From positions 42,685,082 through 42,749,081 of the forward strand of contig OX344751.2 of assembly GCA_947034885.2 (NCBI GenBank): a stretch of 64,000 bases of DNA, in the 5' to 3' direction. This stretch comes from Thuidium tamariscinum (taxonomy: Eukaryota > Streptophyta > Bryopsida > Hypnales > Thuidiaceae). The position numbers were made by a program, and so were the translations under genes. The notes below the pieces were generated by a model that worked only from the letters and a program-made list of their open reading frames with translations, was not told the DNA's origin and did not search any database. Shown piece by piece: positions 36,538 through 47,457 of this stretch (the first letter of the stretch is position 1; the number at the start of each line of letters is the position of its first letter).

Positions 36538-37479
36538 ACCCCTAAAGTTTTTTGTCTATTTTTTCACCAATAATGCTCCAAAACTATGATTTCTACTACA
36601 AGTGCTAAATTTTAGAAATTTTTTTTTTTGACACATATAACCATAAGATCTTGTAGTAATATGGTTTGAAAAGATGTAGAAAATATTTCAAAAATTTCCA
36701 CCATGTATATTGCAAGATATTAACATTTGAATTGACAAAAATCATTTTTTATCCCTGCAAAAAACTAGGCAGCTTAACTTTACAAGGTTACATTTGTATG
36801 AAAAAATGTTCAAAATGGTAGTTGCTCTTTGGATTCATACTTCAATGCAAGTTGGTTATATGCTCAAAAAATTTCAAATCATTTGGAATTGCACAACATA
36901 TAGGTAAAAAATAGTAAATAGAAAGAAGGTGAAAATGATTCAAAATACTAAATTGTGAACAATTTATTTATGAAAATGAAAATTGCCAATCTCAATGGTT
37001 GAAATATTGTAATAAAAAATCTTCACCCAATATTTTAAATTTTTTTAGAAATATTAAAAATTGAATTAAATAAAGGATTTCAAACTTTTTTATAGAATAG
37101 AGATTCTATAACTACCCACAAACTACCACAAACTAAAACTCTTCATAATTTTTACTAATGATCAAAATGGAATGATTCAAAGCTTCTCACTTAGACAAAA
37201 ATTCAATAAACCAATTTCAAATTTTTATTTTTTAGAAAAGTGTTTTTTAAAGAAGTTTTTTGAGTGGCCTAATCTACCTAAAGATCAAAGAAAATCACAT
37301 ATCTTGCAATAACTTCTTAATCATGCAATCAAAAGTTATGAAAATTGTTGGGCCTTATAGCTACTCCTCAAAACACATGTTATGAACAAAGTTCAAAGGA
37401 AAAAAAAAACTCCATTTATATTGAGCTACCCAAAATTGCTATATTGCAAAAAAATGCAATTTGGGCCTGTAAGGGTTAA
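36537..37479. mobile_element. TTAA-site element (piggyBac-like family), copy E
   Basis: TTAA|CCCCTAAAG to CTGTAAGGG|TTAA, 943 bp, in the orientation of copy B, with diverged internal sequence. Confidence 0.85.
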
Positions 37480-37734
37480 CTATGTTTATTTAGTTCTGTT
37501 TGCAGTTGGCAGTAAAGAATATTCTTACTGAGGATCTAAAAAACAAATTTAGAACTACTTTTGTACCAGATTCACATTACAAACATCACCCCTAAGACCA
37601 AGTGCAAACATACCGTTAACATTGGGAGTTTGTAACCCTACAAACTAACTTGATCCATGTCAAACAAATAGTGTCTTTGATATATCCTAGAGTTTGGGCT
37701 GGATTCCAAAGTCTAATGAATGGGCAAGAGCAAC

Positions 37735-38150
37735 CCTTTTTTTTACTTCTTGAGAAAGTGCCAAGATGGCAATCACTTCAAATTTGGTGAAGCATTGTAT
37801 TTTACATCCATCCATCTTTTGGACTTAAAAACACATTTGTGTCATATTCATACACTTTTTCATCAAAATTTGGCAACTTCATCCATATTTTAAAGAGAAC
37901 TCAAAAATTTCTGGCGAAAAAGATTACTTTTATGTGGCGAAAAAAAGACATTTAAGGGCAAAACACCCATTCCCGTTCATGTATCCAAAACCGTCCAAAT
38001 GTAGCAGGGGTGCACATTTTTCAAAGAAAAATGTGCACCCCTGCTACATTTGGACGGTTTTGGATACATGGACGGGAATGGGTGTTTTGCCCTTATTTTG
38101 AAATGGTGCAATCTGGCCACACGGTGCCGGAAAAAAAAGGCTGGGCAGGA
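37735..38150. mobile_element. Small TIR element, second copy, split by a hairpin
   Basis: Colinear with 21971-22260 (GAGAAAGTGCCAAGATGGCA to ACGGTGCCGGAAAAA). The 139-bp hairpin at 37955-38093 interrupts it at TA. Confidence 0.7.
37955..38093. mobile_element. 139-bp perfect-hairpin MITE
   Basis: The arms are 67 bp with one mismatch around a 5-base loop (CAAAG), starting AGGGCAAAACACCC and flanked by TA on both sides. The arm text matches both termini of the 24038/39627/49181 family. It is therefore a fold-back derivative of that family. The empty site is seen at about 22190. Confidence 0.92.
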
Positions 38151-38524
38151 GTGAAGGTGTGATTGTATTCTTTCCTCTTTTGGACACCACCGGAGCAATT
38201 CTATTCCAATGGCAAAGGTAACCAAATAACAGCATGCCTATGACAGTTTTTGCACGTGGACAATCAAAGAAGCAACCACCTGAACCAAGCAGACATCATA
38301 AAATGAGATGATGTGCTTTGAAAGCTATCCATTGCATCCAACCCTTGTCAAATATTGTAAAATATTGATAGAGTGATTGAATGATTGTTGGAAGAGCATC
38401 CCCACACCAACTTGCCATAACTGCCTTCGAAAGGTTCCATGCCATTGATCTTCTATGTAAGAAGAATGCCCTCCAATGATTTGCTTCACCATGTTACTTG
38501 AGTGTATTGCTGTGGAACTGCCAA

Positions 38525-39494
38525 TAACCCCTTACAGTCCAAGACTTTTTTGGGTTGAAAAATATCATTGTTTTCTAAGCCTTATAAGTCTACATGCCAA
38601 TAAGGTTTGAAAATTTCAATCGTACAATCTTGTACTGTACATGTTGTAGATGATGTGGATCAAATTTGGAGTTATTTGGTAGCATAAATTGCAAGATTAT
38701 AATGTTTTTGTGTTGAAAGAAGATGCTGAAATTTTTTTAGAAACACATTTGGAAGTCAAATTTCATTTTTCAAACTTACTCAAATGAAAAAAAAAAATTT
38801 AACTACAAAGTGCTCTAAAACCAACATTCAAAGATGTTGGTGAAAGAAAGTGTCATTCATTTGATTCGTTGTGTTCGTAGAATGACCTTGAAATAGCAAA
38901 AAATGAGTGCAAAAACACATCTATGACTAAACCTCCTTCTACTAACATGCTTCTCAGTCACTCATAATTTCTTGGATTGAAATGTAATTTGAGCCACACA
39001 AACTAGATTAGAATACACAACTTTTTTTTTTAAATTATTAGAAATAAACTCTATATGAAGAAGAACAAGCTCCCAAAGTTCACTGTAATCCAAAAATGTT
39101 TGGTTTTTGAACTTTGAATTGCTCCCAAACATTTAAAACAATTTGAATTGACATGAAAACTTTACCACAATGACTAGACTTTTATAGGAACATAACACAA
39201 TGAATTTTATTGAAAACAAACATTGAATGAAGGAGATACAAGCCCCCAAAGTTGCAGCAATCAACTATAATTTGGTGAACTCAAATTGCACTTGTGAACT
39301 TTGATTGGCTTACAGAAAATTTGTACATGTTGGATTGATTTAAAATTTTTATTATACAAACTAGACTAGTATGCACAACTTTTCCAATAAGTGTTATTGA
39401 ATTTGGACATTGAATGCAAAAGTTACAATACTTTGAATTGGACTTCCACACTATGTGAGACCACTTTTGAGCCCCTTGGGCGTTGATGGGTTAA
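38525..39494. mobile_element. About 970-bp repeat related to 21194-23331
   Basis: It starts TAACCCCTTACAG and ends GTTGATGGGTTAA. Long colinear similarity runs through TTATAAGTCTACAT, CCTCCTTCTACTAA and ACTAGACTAGTATGCACAAC to both outer parts of the composite at 21194. Noncoding. Confidence 0.65.
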
Positions 39495-39626
39495 AGAGCA
39501 GCCATAGTGCCACACCCATATTCCCAATTTGGACTTTTGATGTCCAACCTAAATCCCATGGGCCTCAAGGGCTACCACCTACAACCTCTTTGGGGATAAA
39601 AAAATGAACAAGTCCTTCAGAAATTA

Positions 39627-40009
39627 CGGTCAAAACACCCAAAATTGTCCAAATAAGGAATTGAACATAGTTGGAGGCAACATTTTCTAAAAATAATATT
39701 TTTCTAATATTAGCAAGTAAAAATCATGAATACTACAAAAAAAAAGATTTTTGAGATGTCATGTGTATTTTCTATGATTTTCCAAAGTGTTAACTCCCTT
39801 GATCATGGAAATTATTCAATAGGTGCCCCCAAATTCAAATGCTATTAAAATTAGCAATGAACCAATCAGATTTTGGTATGTGTCTTTAATATATATGAGC
39901 AAATTAAAGTCAAGCATTTGACAAACACATTAAGTGCAATCTAGGGATGATTTTGGACGAGTCTAGGGTCCAATACATAGTACAAGTGTGATATTGAATG
40001 TTTCTCCCT
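39627..40009. mobile_element. TA-flanked MITE, AAAACACCC family, copy 2
   Basis: After TA, CGGTCAAAACACCC; before TA, GTTTCTCCCT; 383 bp. Colinear with 24038. Confidence 0.75.
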
Positions 40010-40063
40010 TAGCCAAGTTATTCAAGAATTGAGGATTAACAAGTTTGTTTTATAGAACTTACA

Positions 40064-40340
40064 CATTAGAAGAAATTTGAGGGCTTCAAGAGACTGTGAG
40101 TTCCTATAGTCTAGGAATGCAATAAATTGCGGAATCACAAGAATCTGATGTGACAAGGACAATGCCATGTAATTTATTTATTTGAAAAAAAATTTGAACT
40201 TTGTTTTTGCATTCCAGAACCCAAAAAGAAACTTTAATTTTTAATTTTTAATTTTTCCCGGAAATATCGACCTAACATCTCCCGACCGTTTTGGGAACTC
40301 TCCTAAAACGGCCCTTCATAGGCTTTGGATTTCTTCTAAG
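40064..40340. mobile_element. CATTAG-ended MITE, copy 3
   Basis: CATTAGAAGAAATTTGAGGG to GGATTTCTTCTAAG, opposite in orientation to 17470. Its right end overlaps the start of the next element. Confidence 0.65.
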
Positions 40341-40630
40341 GTAGGGGATTGTAAAAGCGACCCTTTACCAACTGATTTTCATTTTGGGGAAGCTAAATCC
40401 CTTAAAAAGATTAAATAAATTTTTGTGGTAAAAAAAATGGAATTGGCATCTAACCCAAGTCATTTCATATTTTTTGGACCTTCATGGAATTAGTTATGAA
40501 TTTTTGAAGTTGAAAATACAGTGGTTTCTAAAAACGACCCCCTCCTGAAATGTACACCTTTGGTACATGTTAGAGGCAAAATCTACCAGGTTGCTTTTAG
40601 AGATAGGGTCACAATTACAGCCCCCTACCT
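40339..40630. mobile_element. AGGTAGG-ended TA element, copy 3
   Basis: AGGTAGGGGATTG to CAGCCCCCTACCT, with TA at 40337-40338 and 40631-40632. It gives the uninterrupted version of the sequence split in the copy at 41238. Confidence 0.75.
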
Positions 40631-40656
40631 TAATGTCAAAGAAAGAATTAGGACAT

Positions 40657-40906
40657 TTGAGTTATTTGCAAAGTACCCTAACCCATGAATTTTGTGAGAA
40701 AGCCGGTTGAGTTAAAAAAGTCGAAATAAAAGTGGGTATGAAACTTATTTTTCCATCAAAATGGTGCCTAAAAAAGTTTGGTTCTCACTTTTGAAGTCAT
40801 GTGATATAAGTATCTTGCAAAAAAGTTTGACGCTTCAACTATAGTTGCCTTCTCAGCTTCCAAAAAAATCATGCCCAAAGTGGGGGGACTTTACAAATAA
40901 CTCAGT
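40657..40906. mobile_element. TIR element with GAGTTATTTG ends, copy 2
   Basis: TTTGAGTTATTTGCAAAGT to ACTTTACAAATAACTCAG. Closely similar to 32934-33176 throughout. Confidence 0.75.
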
Positions 40907-41235
40907 TGTTCAACAAAAGATAATTGGCTCATAAATTAACTCTTTCTTGGTTGGAGGACATATGTTCTCCCATTCAAGAGGAGATACATATTCAATTTCG
41001 GACCTCCCTTGCATGTATGAGTGGGGTATTGAGGTTGGCCTGCTTCAAATTGAGTCTTGTTCTAGATCATCTAAATTTCAGTTGAAGTGCCATTTATCTT
41101 GAAGAGGGTGCAAATGTTTTAAAGGCTATCCATTTGTTAAAAAAAGGACCAGGTACTAGTTCTAAGATAGGCCAACATACAAACCTCTGGACTTGGGTGG
41201 AATATAATGGAGAGCATACTTTCTTTTATGACTAC
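40907..41235. other. No gene seen
   Basis: Noncoding, slightly less AT-rich. No recognised feature. Confidence 0.4.
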
Positions 41236-41237
41236 TA

Positions 41238-41825
41238 AGGTAGGAGGTCCTAAAATGGAGCGGGTTCTAAAACCAATCAGACTCTAGAGGTACATTTTGC
41301 ACTTTCCAATGTACAAGAGGTGTGCATTTGAGGAGGTGGTCGGTTTTAGAGCCCACAAAAATGCACTTTTCTGCAACTTCAAAAATTCATAGCTAATTCT
41401 ACAAAGCTTCAAAAAATATGAAACAACTTGGGTTAAGGTGGGTACACCCAAAAGCGCCTTGTTCCTAAAAGCGCCATCTACAGTGCACATACATTTCCGA
41501 AATCAGTCATGTTCACAAACTGTAGATGGCGCTTTCAGAAACAGACTTTGACTGTTAGTAACTTTTGCATACGGTATCCAAATCTTGTGTTCTTTGGTGC
41601 GTTGGAACATGCTTTCACTTGCCAACAAGACTACATAAAAATTTGAACTCATTAATAGCAGGAACTAGGCTCAATATGAATAAGTGGCGCTTTTGGGTGT
41701 ACCTACCTTTGATGCCAATTTCTCTTGCCTTTCAAGGAAAATTTACTGAAAAATATTTTAAGAAGTTCTACCTCCTCAAAAGTCAGCTTCAGCTCTTAGA
41801 TGAGCGGTTTATGGACCTCCTACCT
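41238..41825. mobile_element. AGGTAGG-ended TA element, copy 4, split by a 273-bp MITE
   Basis: AGGTAGGAGGTCC to GGACCTCCTACCT, TA on both sides. Removing the MITE at 41436-41708 leaves about 313 bp, in line with other family members. Confidence 0.8.
41436..41708. mobile_element. 273-bp TA-flanked MITE, copy 2 (nested)
   Basis: AGGTGGGTACACCCAAAAG to CTTTTGGGTGTACCTACCT; left flank TA, right flank TT (a mutated duplication). The paired internal words CGCCATCTACAGT and CTGTAGATGGCGC add a second inverted repeat. Confidence 0.9.
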
Positions 41826-41827
41826 TA

Positions 41828-42098
41828 ACCCTTATTTTGACACCACTATGCCTAATTACACCATTTCAAAATATACTTTGTACTTTTTCCAAGATAAAAT
41901 TTATTTATTTTTGCTAGAATATTTTTTCCAATTCTATTCAAATTATAGATGAAATCTCCTAATTTGGATGAAAAAGTGTATGAAGATGATTGTAAAGTGT
42001 TTTTTGGTCCAAAAGATGGATGAATGTAGAAATACAATGCTTCACCAAATTTTAAGTGATTTCCATCTTCGCACTTTTTCAAAACTAAAAAAAGGTTA
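41828..42098. mobile_element. Small TIR element, third copy (inverted)
   Basis: ACCCTTATTTTGACACC to TTTTTTAGTTTTGA-like complement ending AAAAAAGGTTA. It is the reverse orientation of 21971 and 37735 (CTTCACCAAATTTTAAGTGA). Confidence 0.65.
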
Positions 42099-42132
42099 GT
42101 AACTATTACAATATCTCTTTTGGGTAGTATGA

Positions 42133-43376
42133 TTAATACCTAAAGCACTAACTTGCATTTTTTTGCAACATAGTGATTTTAGGCACTTTACTACAAATGG
42201 AGTTTTTATTTGATTCTTTCAAATTTTCACACAATATTTTTCCAAGGAATACCTTTGAAGGCCCAACAATTTTCATAACTTTTGACTACATAGTTAAAAA
42301 GTTATTGTATAATATGTATTTTTTTTGTATTTGGTGGGCAACCTATGCAACAAAAAAACCTTCTTTAAAAATTACATTCTAAAGAAATCAAAAATTAAAA
42401 TTGTTTTTTTAGATTTATAAGTGAAAAGCTTTGAATCAATCTATTTTGATCAACAAGTCAAGAGATACAAGGAGTTTTAGTTTTAGTTTGGGGTAGTTTG
42501 TAGGTAGGTATAGAATCTCTATTCTACAAAAAAGTTTGAAGTCTATTATTTCATTCAATTTTTTATATTTTTGGAAAACTAAAAACATTAGGTGTAAGAT
42601 ATTTATTACAACATTACAACCATTGGGATTGACATTTTCAATTTGATAAATAAATTGTTAATAATTTAGTATTTTGAATCATACCCTACTTCTTTCTACT
42701 TCTTAATTCTTTTTTCTATACATTAATCTTTGGATTTGTTCTTCAAAGCAAGATGGTTACATGCTTGAAAATTTTCAAATCATTTGGAATCATACAAACA
42801 CTATTTTGGACATTTTTTCATACAAATGTGACCTTCTGAAGTGCAACTGCCTGATATTTTTAAGGGTTGAAGAAATAATATTTGTCAATTCAAATGCTCA
42901 TATCTTGCAACCTACACATTAGAAATTTCTGGATTTTTTTTTTACATATTTTCAAACTAATTCACCCCAATATTTTGTTGTTGCGTATGTCCAAAAATGT
43001 TTCTTTTTTCTAAAAGTTGGTAATTGTGTTAGAGATTGTGTTAAAATACATTTTTGAAGCATTTTTGGTGAAAACATAGTCAAAAACCTCTAAGGTAGGT
43101 ACACCCAAAAGTGCCATGTTCCTAAAAGTGCCATCTACAGTGCACATACATTTCCAAAATCAGTCATGTTCACAGGCTGTAGATGGCGCTTTCAGAAACA
43201 GACTTTGACCATTAATAACTTCTGCATACGGTATCCAAATCCTGCGTTCTTTGGTGCGTTGGAACATGCTTTCACTTGTCAACAAGACTGCATAAAAATC
43301 TGAACTAGCTAATAACAGGAACTAGGCGCAGTATGAATAAGTGGCGCTTTTGGGTGTACCTACCTTAGGGGGTTGA
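42133..43376. mobile_element. TTAA-site element, copy F, with a MITE in its terminal repeat
   Basis: It starts TTAATACCTAAAGC, and its body is colinear with copy C. Its right terminus reads CCTCTA, then a 273-bp MITE, then TAGGGGGTTGA. Removing the MITE and one TA restores a CCTCTAGGGGGTTGA end. Confidence 0.8.
43093..43365. mobile_element. 273-bp TA-flanked MITE, copy 3 (nested)
   Basis: AGGTAGGTACACCCAAAAG to CTTTTGGGTGTACCTACCT with TA at 43091-43092 and 43366-43367. Nearly identical to the copy at 41436. Confidence 0.92.
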
Positions 43377-43621
43377 AGAAAATGGATTGATTGATTCTCC
43401 ACTGAGTTAGGATACTGGTACCCATTTAATTCAATTTATACAGCACTGGTATTGTACAGATGTACCACATTTTTAGTCAGTCAACTCTAAGGCCAGTAAA
43501 CCCCACAAAATTAATCAACTGAGTTTCCATTCCCACTGACTCCAACCATGATGAGATCTAAGCTTCAGGTACAACCACTGCTGTGATGGAGCCTGGGACA
43601 CTCAGCTGGGGCATGTGAAGT
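43377..43621. other. No gene seen
   Basis: Less AT-rich noncoding sequence preceding the retroposed tail. Confidence 0.4.
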
Positions 43622-43631
43622 TGTGAACTTG

Positions 43632-43780
43632 TTTTTGTTTTTTTTGGCACAAATGAAACTAGTTTCATTGCAAGGGTTAAAAGTACATACCACCCAGTGG
43701 CAAGCGACCTGGGGGTCAGAACAAATCCCAGCCCACCCCAACCTAATTACAGCAACACAGAGAAGCACCCAAGCAGGGCA
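43632..43780 (-). mobile_element. Truncated LINE or SINE insertion, 149 bp
   Basis: On the minus strand the segment ends ...GCAATGAAACTAGTTTCATT and then an A-rich tail with eight consecutive A. TGTGAACTTG at 43622-43631 and 43781-43790 is the flanking duplication. The tail and duplication fit target-primed retroposition. No reverse transcriptase is present. Confidence 0.6.
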
Positions 43781-43790
43781 TGTGAACTTG

Positions 43791-44617
43791 CAGGCACAAC
43801 CAAGGACCTGAGTAACCTGACTCAAACCGCTCTAATGCCACGGAGGACGTGAAATCCTACCATCAAAGGTGGACCCCATGCACGACGTTAAATCTTGTAA
43901 TCAAAACTAACGTGGCGCAGCTGGATTTACCTCGGGGTAAACACTGAATTTTTTTATTTTTTTCAAAATTTATTTTTTTCAAATTCTGAATTTATATTTG
44001 GATTCGGAGCCCCCAAATTAGCCGGGAAGGACATTGACTCAACCAAAAAAACCAACAAAACATATACCCCAAAACCCTTATCAACCCCTGGTAAAACAAG
44101 TTTTACCTGCGGGGGGCTCAATTTATCTGCACCATGTCAGGTTTGTTTATAGGATTTAATGCCTTGCGGGCCCCAAAGGGAGAATTTACCTTGGGGGAGA
44201 AATGCAAGAATATTTTTTAAAATTTTTGCAAATAATTTTTTTTTGCAAATTCTAAACTCATATTTGCTATAATCACAAACTTTAAATAAGCTAAGACCAT
44301 CCCCACTGCAGCTCAAAATATGACTCAAACTGGGTATTTGGCTGAGTTAGCCAACCGTATGTACTCCACCGCATGCAAATTAGGATTCAAAATATGGCCA
44401 GGCGCAACCAAATTTACTAGGCAGATGGGAAAATGATGAGTTTAAGCCAGGGTTCGGAAAGAAGTTTGACTATACTTCTGACCCTGAAATTGAGGTATAG
44501 CCCCCTGCTGACCATCCAATTTCAATTTTTTTTTAAATGAAATGTTTGTAAGCAGTTTCATGAACAAAAAATGAGACATTTCTTGTACCAAAAAAGATGA
44601 AAAATGAAATCCATCTT
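43791..44617. other. No gene seen
   Basis: Mixed composition with patches such as GGGGTAAACACTGAATTT and ATTTACCTTGGGGGAG that look like decayed inverted repeats. The ACCATCCCCACTGC at 44288 resembles a Harbinger-type end, without a clear partner. Confidence 0.35.
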
Positions 44618-44752
44618 GGCTTAAATTTTCAATGAGAAGTGGAGCTCATTACATCTTCTTGGGGTGGAGGGAGGAGTCCCATATAGATTGGAACTCCTCC
44701 CTCCACCCCAAGAGGAATGTAGTGAGCTCCACTTCTTGTGAAAATTCAAGCC
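44618..44752. repeat. 135-bp imperfect hairpin
   Basis: The arms of about 60 bp (GGCTTAAATTTTC..GTGGAGCTCATTACAT..GGGGTGGAGGGAGGAGT and its inverted partner) surround a short CCCATATAGATTGG loop. GC-rich against an AT-rich background. It could be a fold-back element or a small-RNA precursor. Confidence 0.75.
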
Positions 44753-45112
44753 TTCCTACATCCACTTCATGTGAATGTAAGAAGAAGTGAGTTTGCAATG
44801 GATCAAGGCTCCTTATATGCCCATGGGGTGGAGGGTGGTGCTCCAACCCATGTAGGATATATGAATTTCAACTAGTTGGAACTAGAAATTCAAATTTTGA
44901 GTTTTCAAAATCCAAAATATAAAAGAGATTTAAAACATTTTCTAAACATGGTACAAAATAAGGGGCTTTATTTCATTTTTACCCTGCAAAATCCAAAATT
45001 TACCTTAGTTGAACCACCTTTGATGGTAGGGATTTAACATTTTCCTAATACCACTGGTTTGGTTGGATGACATTAGGCTTTTAATTCAGCACTTCTTCTT
45101 TATTTTATTTAT

Positions 45113-45140
45113 TTATATATGTATATATATATATATATAT
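45113..45140. repeat. TA microsatellite
   Basis: A run of TA dinucleotides with one G interruption. A similar TA/CA run lies at about 60857-60890. Confidence 0.85.
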
Positions 45141-45267
45141 GGCACTTTGATTCACATGTATTTTGACATATAAAAAGTTGTTCAATAGCACATACATATA
45201 TACATATTAGGACAAATCTTGAAGCTAAAGGTCTCAAAGGAAAGAATGGTTCAATTATAATTAAAGT

Positions 45268-45318
45268 TTTGTTTGTTTGTTTTGAACAAATGGGAAGCCT
45301 CATTGCATTAAAAGAACA
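45268..45318 (-). mobile_element. 51-bp 5'-truncated LINE-like tail
   Basis: On the minus strand it reads TTAATGCAATGAGGCTTCCC followed by an A-rich AACAAACAAACAAAAC tail, typical of a plant retroposon 3' end. It is bounded by a 15-bp duplication with one mismatch (45253-45267 and 45319-45333, AATTATAATTAAAGT form). Confidence 0.7.
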
Positions 45319-45333
45319 AATTGTAATTAAAGT

Positions 45334-46116
45334 CTGAAAAGGATGACGCAACTTTAGCACTCAGGTGCCTTATATTTAATTGAAGTTCCAAAAAAAAAGT
45401 TTGACAAGACTAAAATCTATTTTTTGCTCTTTTAGCAACCATTCAACATCATATAAGGTATCAGTATCTAGTGTGGTTTGAATACTTCTTCTACTATTTT
45501 TCAAGAGAACAAAGGCTATTTGTTCATAAAATACATAGAATACTAAAATAGAAGTGACAAAAATGGCAAGCACATGTTGTTCAAGAAGAATATTGCAAAT
45601 CTTCTTCTATTGACTACAATATTAGGTTAGACAAGGGGAATTTTCTAAAAATAGGCAAAAATTATTTGTGTTATTTTCTACCAAAGCTTCTAATAAGATA
45701 TGGTAGAATATATACCTATCACTTTATTTGATGAACAATAAAGTACTTTATATGTGCATAGTCAATTTTTATTAAATTGACATACTTTTGTCACAAAAAA
45801 GTGGGATGCACTATTGCTTAAAGGTCAACCATCTAAACTAGGTATGAATTACTTTGTATTTCTAAATACATTTTTAATAGGGACTAAAGTATTCAAATAT
45901 TGCCAATGTCATGAATTTGGCTTTATTTGCAAGTGAAGTTACTCAATCAAATGTCTACACAACTTGATAAATTCTAAGGTTATACAAAAAATACTACATG
46001 TAGAGTATCACAACTTTATGTCATACTTTCATTTGAATGGATGGTCTCATTTTCATCCACTCACTTATTCATCCAAAATTGAGCTGAATGCAATGAAAAA
46101 ACTATTCAATCTTGAA
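45334..46116. other. No gene seen
   Basis: AT-rich noncoding sequence. Confidence 0.45.
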
Positions 46117-46495
46117 TTGAACCCCTATAGGACCAAATTGCATTTTGGCAACAAAGCAATTATGGGCAATTCACTATGGATGGAGTTTTCAATCTTTTTC
46201 TTTTAAATTTTCACATAGTGTACAACCAAAGAGTAGCTTTAAAGCTCAAAAATATGCATAATTTTTGACTACATGATTGAAAGGTTATTGCATGATATGT
46301 CATTTTCATTGCTTAGTAGGTAGCTTGGGTAGCTCAAAGACTTCTTTATAAAACATTTAAAAATAAATAATAAATAAAAATTGGTTTTTTAGGTTTATAT
46401 AGACATGGAAAGCTTTGAATCATTCCATTTGGATTAATGAGATGAAAGTTATGAGGAGTTTTAGTTAGTAGATAGATATAGTTTTCAAAGATTGA
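46117..46495. mobile_element. TTAA-site element, copy G, truncated
   Basis: It starts TTGAACCCCTATAGG and follows copy C for about 380 bp (ACTATGGATGGAGTTTT, CATTCCATTTGGATTAATGA). The right half is missing, as in copy A. Confidence 0.65.
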
Positions 46496-46980
46496 ACAGT
46501 GATTAATTATGCCATAATTCCTCGGACAATTGTGACACATTATGATTGACTACAACACTCTCAATATTCCAACCAACCTTCACTAAATTTTGCAACCACG
46601 CCTCGGTTGGTAATAAGAAAGTCTATATAACTAGTGTAGGTCAAACAAATATTTAGGTTAAGAATTCATTATAAATATGTTTTGAAAAACACCAATATAG
46701 AAAATTAATAAAACTTTCCAAACTCTATGGAAAATTTCCCTATTGAAGGAACCTACCTTGTAGATATGTATAATTGTTGAAGTAGTTTGAAATGGATTCC
46801 CTTCTCTAAGGTAGAACCACCCATAACCAACCAACACCCCATAGCCAACTTGTCAATGGACACATTTCCAACCAAGGCTAGAATGTTTTTTTTTTTTTTT
46901 CCTTTTTGAAGTTGGGACTAAACATTCATGATACAATTCCCAAAGTAGTGTGCACGAAAGTAAGGAGTGACCAAAAAATA
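46496..46980. other. No gene seen
   Basis: Noncoding, no recognised family. Confidence 0.4.
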
Positions 46981-47068
46981 CACTACAAGAAAACAGTGTC
47001 CGAATTGACAAAAAATTGACAAAAAAAACATCTGAATTGACAGAAAATGACTGCGTTCCCTTGTAGTG
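46981..47068. mobile_element. Minimal CACTA-type element, 88 bp
   Basis: CACTACAAGAAAACAGTGTC to GCGTTCCCTTGTAGTG, flanked by ATA on both sides (46978-46980, 47069-47071). The inner GAATTGACA is repeated twice. Confidence 0.8.
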
Positions 47069-47071
47069 ATA

Positions 47072-47454
47072 GTTTTTTGTGAAATTGGAATTAGAAGAGT
47101 TCAAAGATTGGCAATAAGTCTGGCACACTTTTTGCCTTTCAAAATTCATAGTAATTTCAATTCATCTGATAAAATTACCAAAGTTTTTGCAATCCCAGTT
47201 ATTTCTATCATCACACCTTTGAAAATATTTGATTTGCCTTGCATAACACCAGATCATATCTAGATCACCTTAAATGATTGCTTATAGGTGGTTCTACCTT
47301 AGTAGTAATAAGATTGTTACCAATTTTACAATAGGATGTACTAGTAACTTTTTTTTAAAGGACAATGACCATCAAATGCTACAAACCATAATGGTCTGAT
47401 TGATGACTTCACTACTAACTACAAATAAAGAGAATACACCTATTAGTTCAATAA
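47072..47454. other. No gene seen
   Basis: Noncoding. Confidence 0.4.
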
Positions 47455-47457
47455 CTA

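Noticed and set aside
37977-38235. Minus-strand frames across the 139-bp hairpin
   Set aside because: They are created by the palindromic insertion and end soon outside it.
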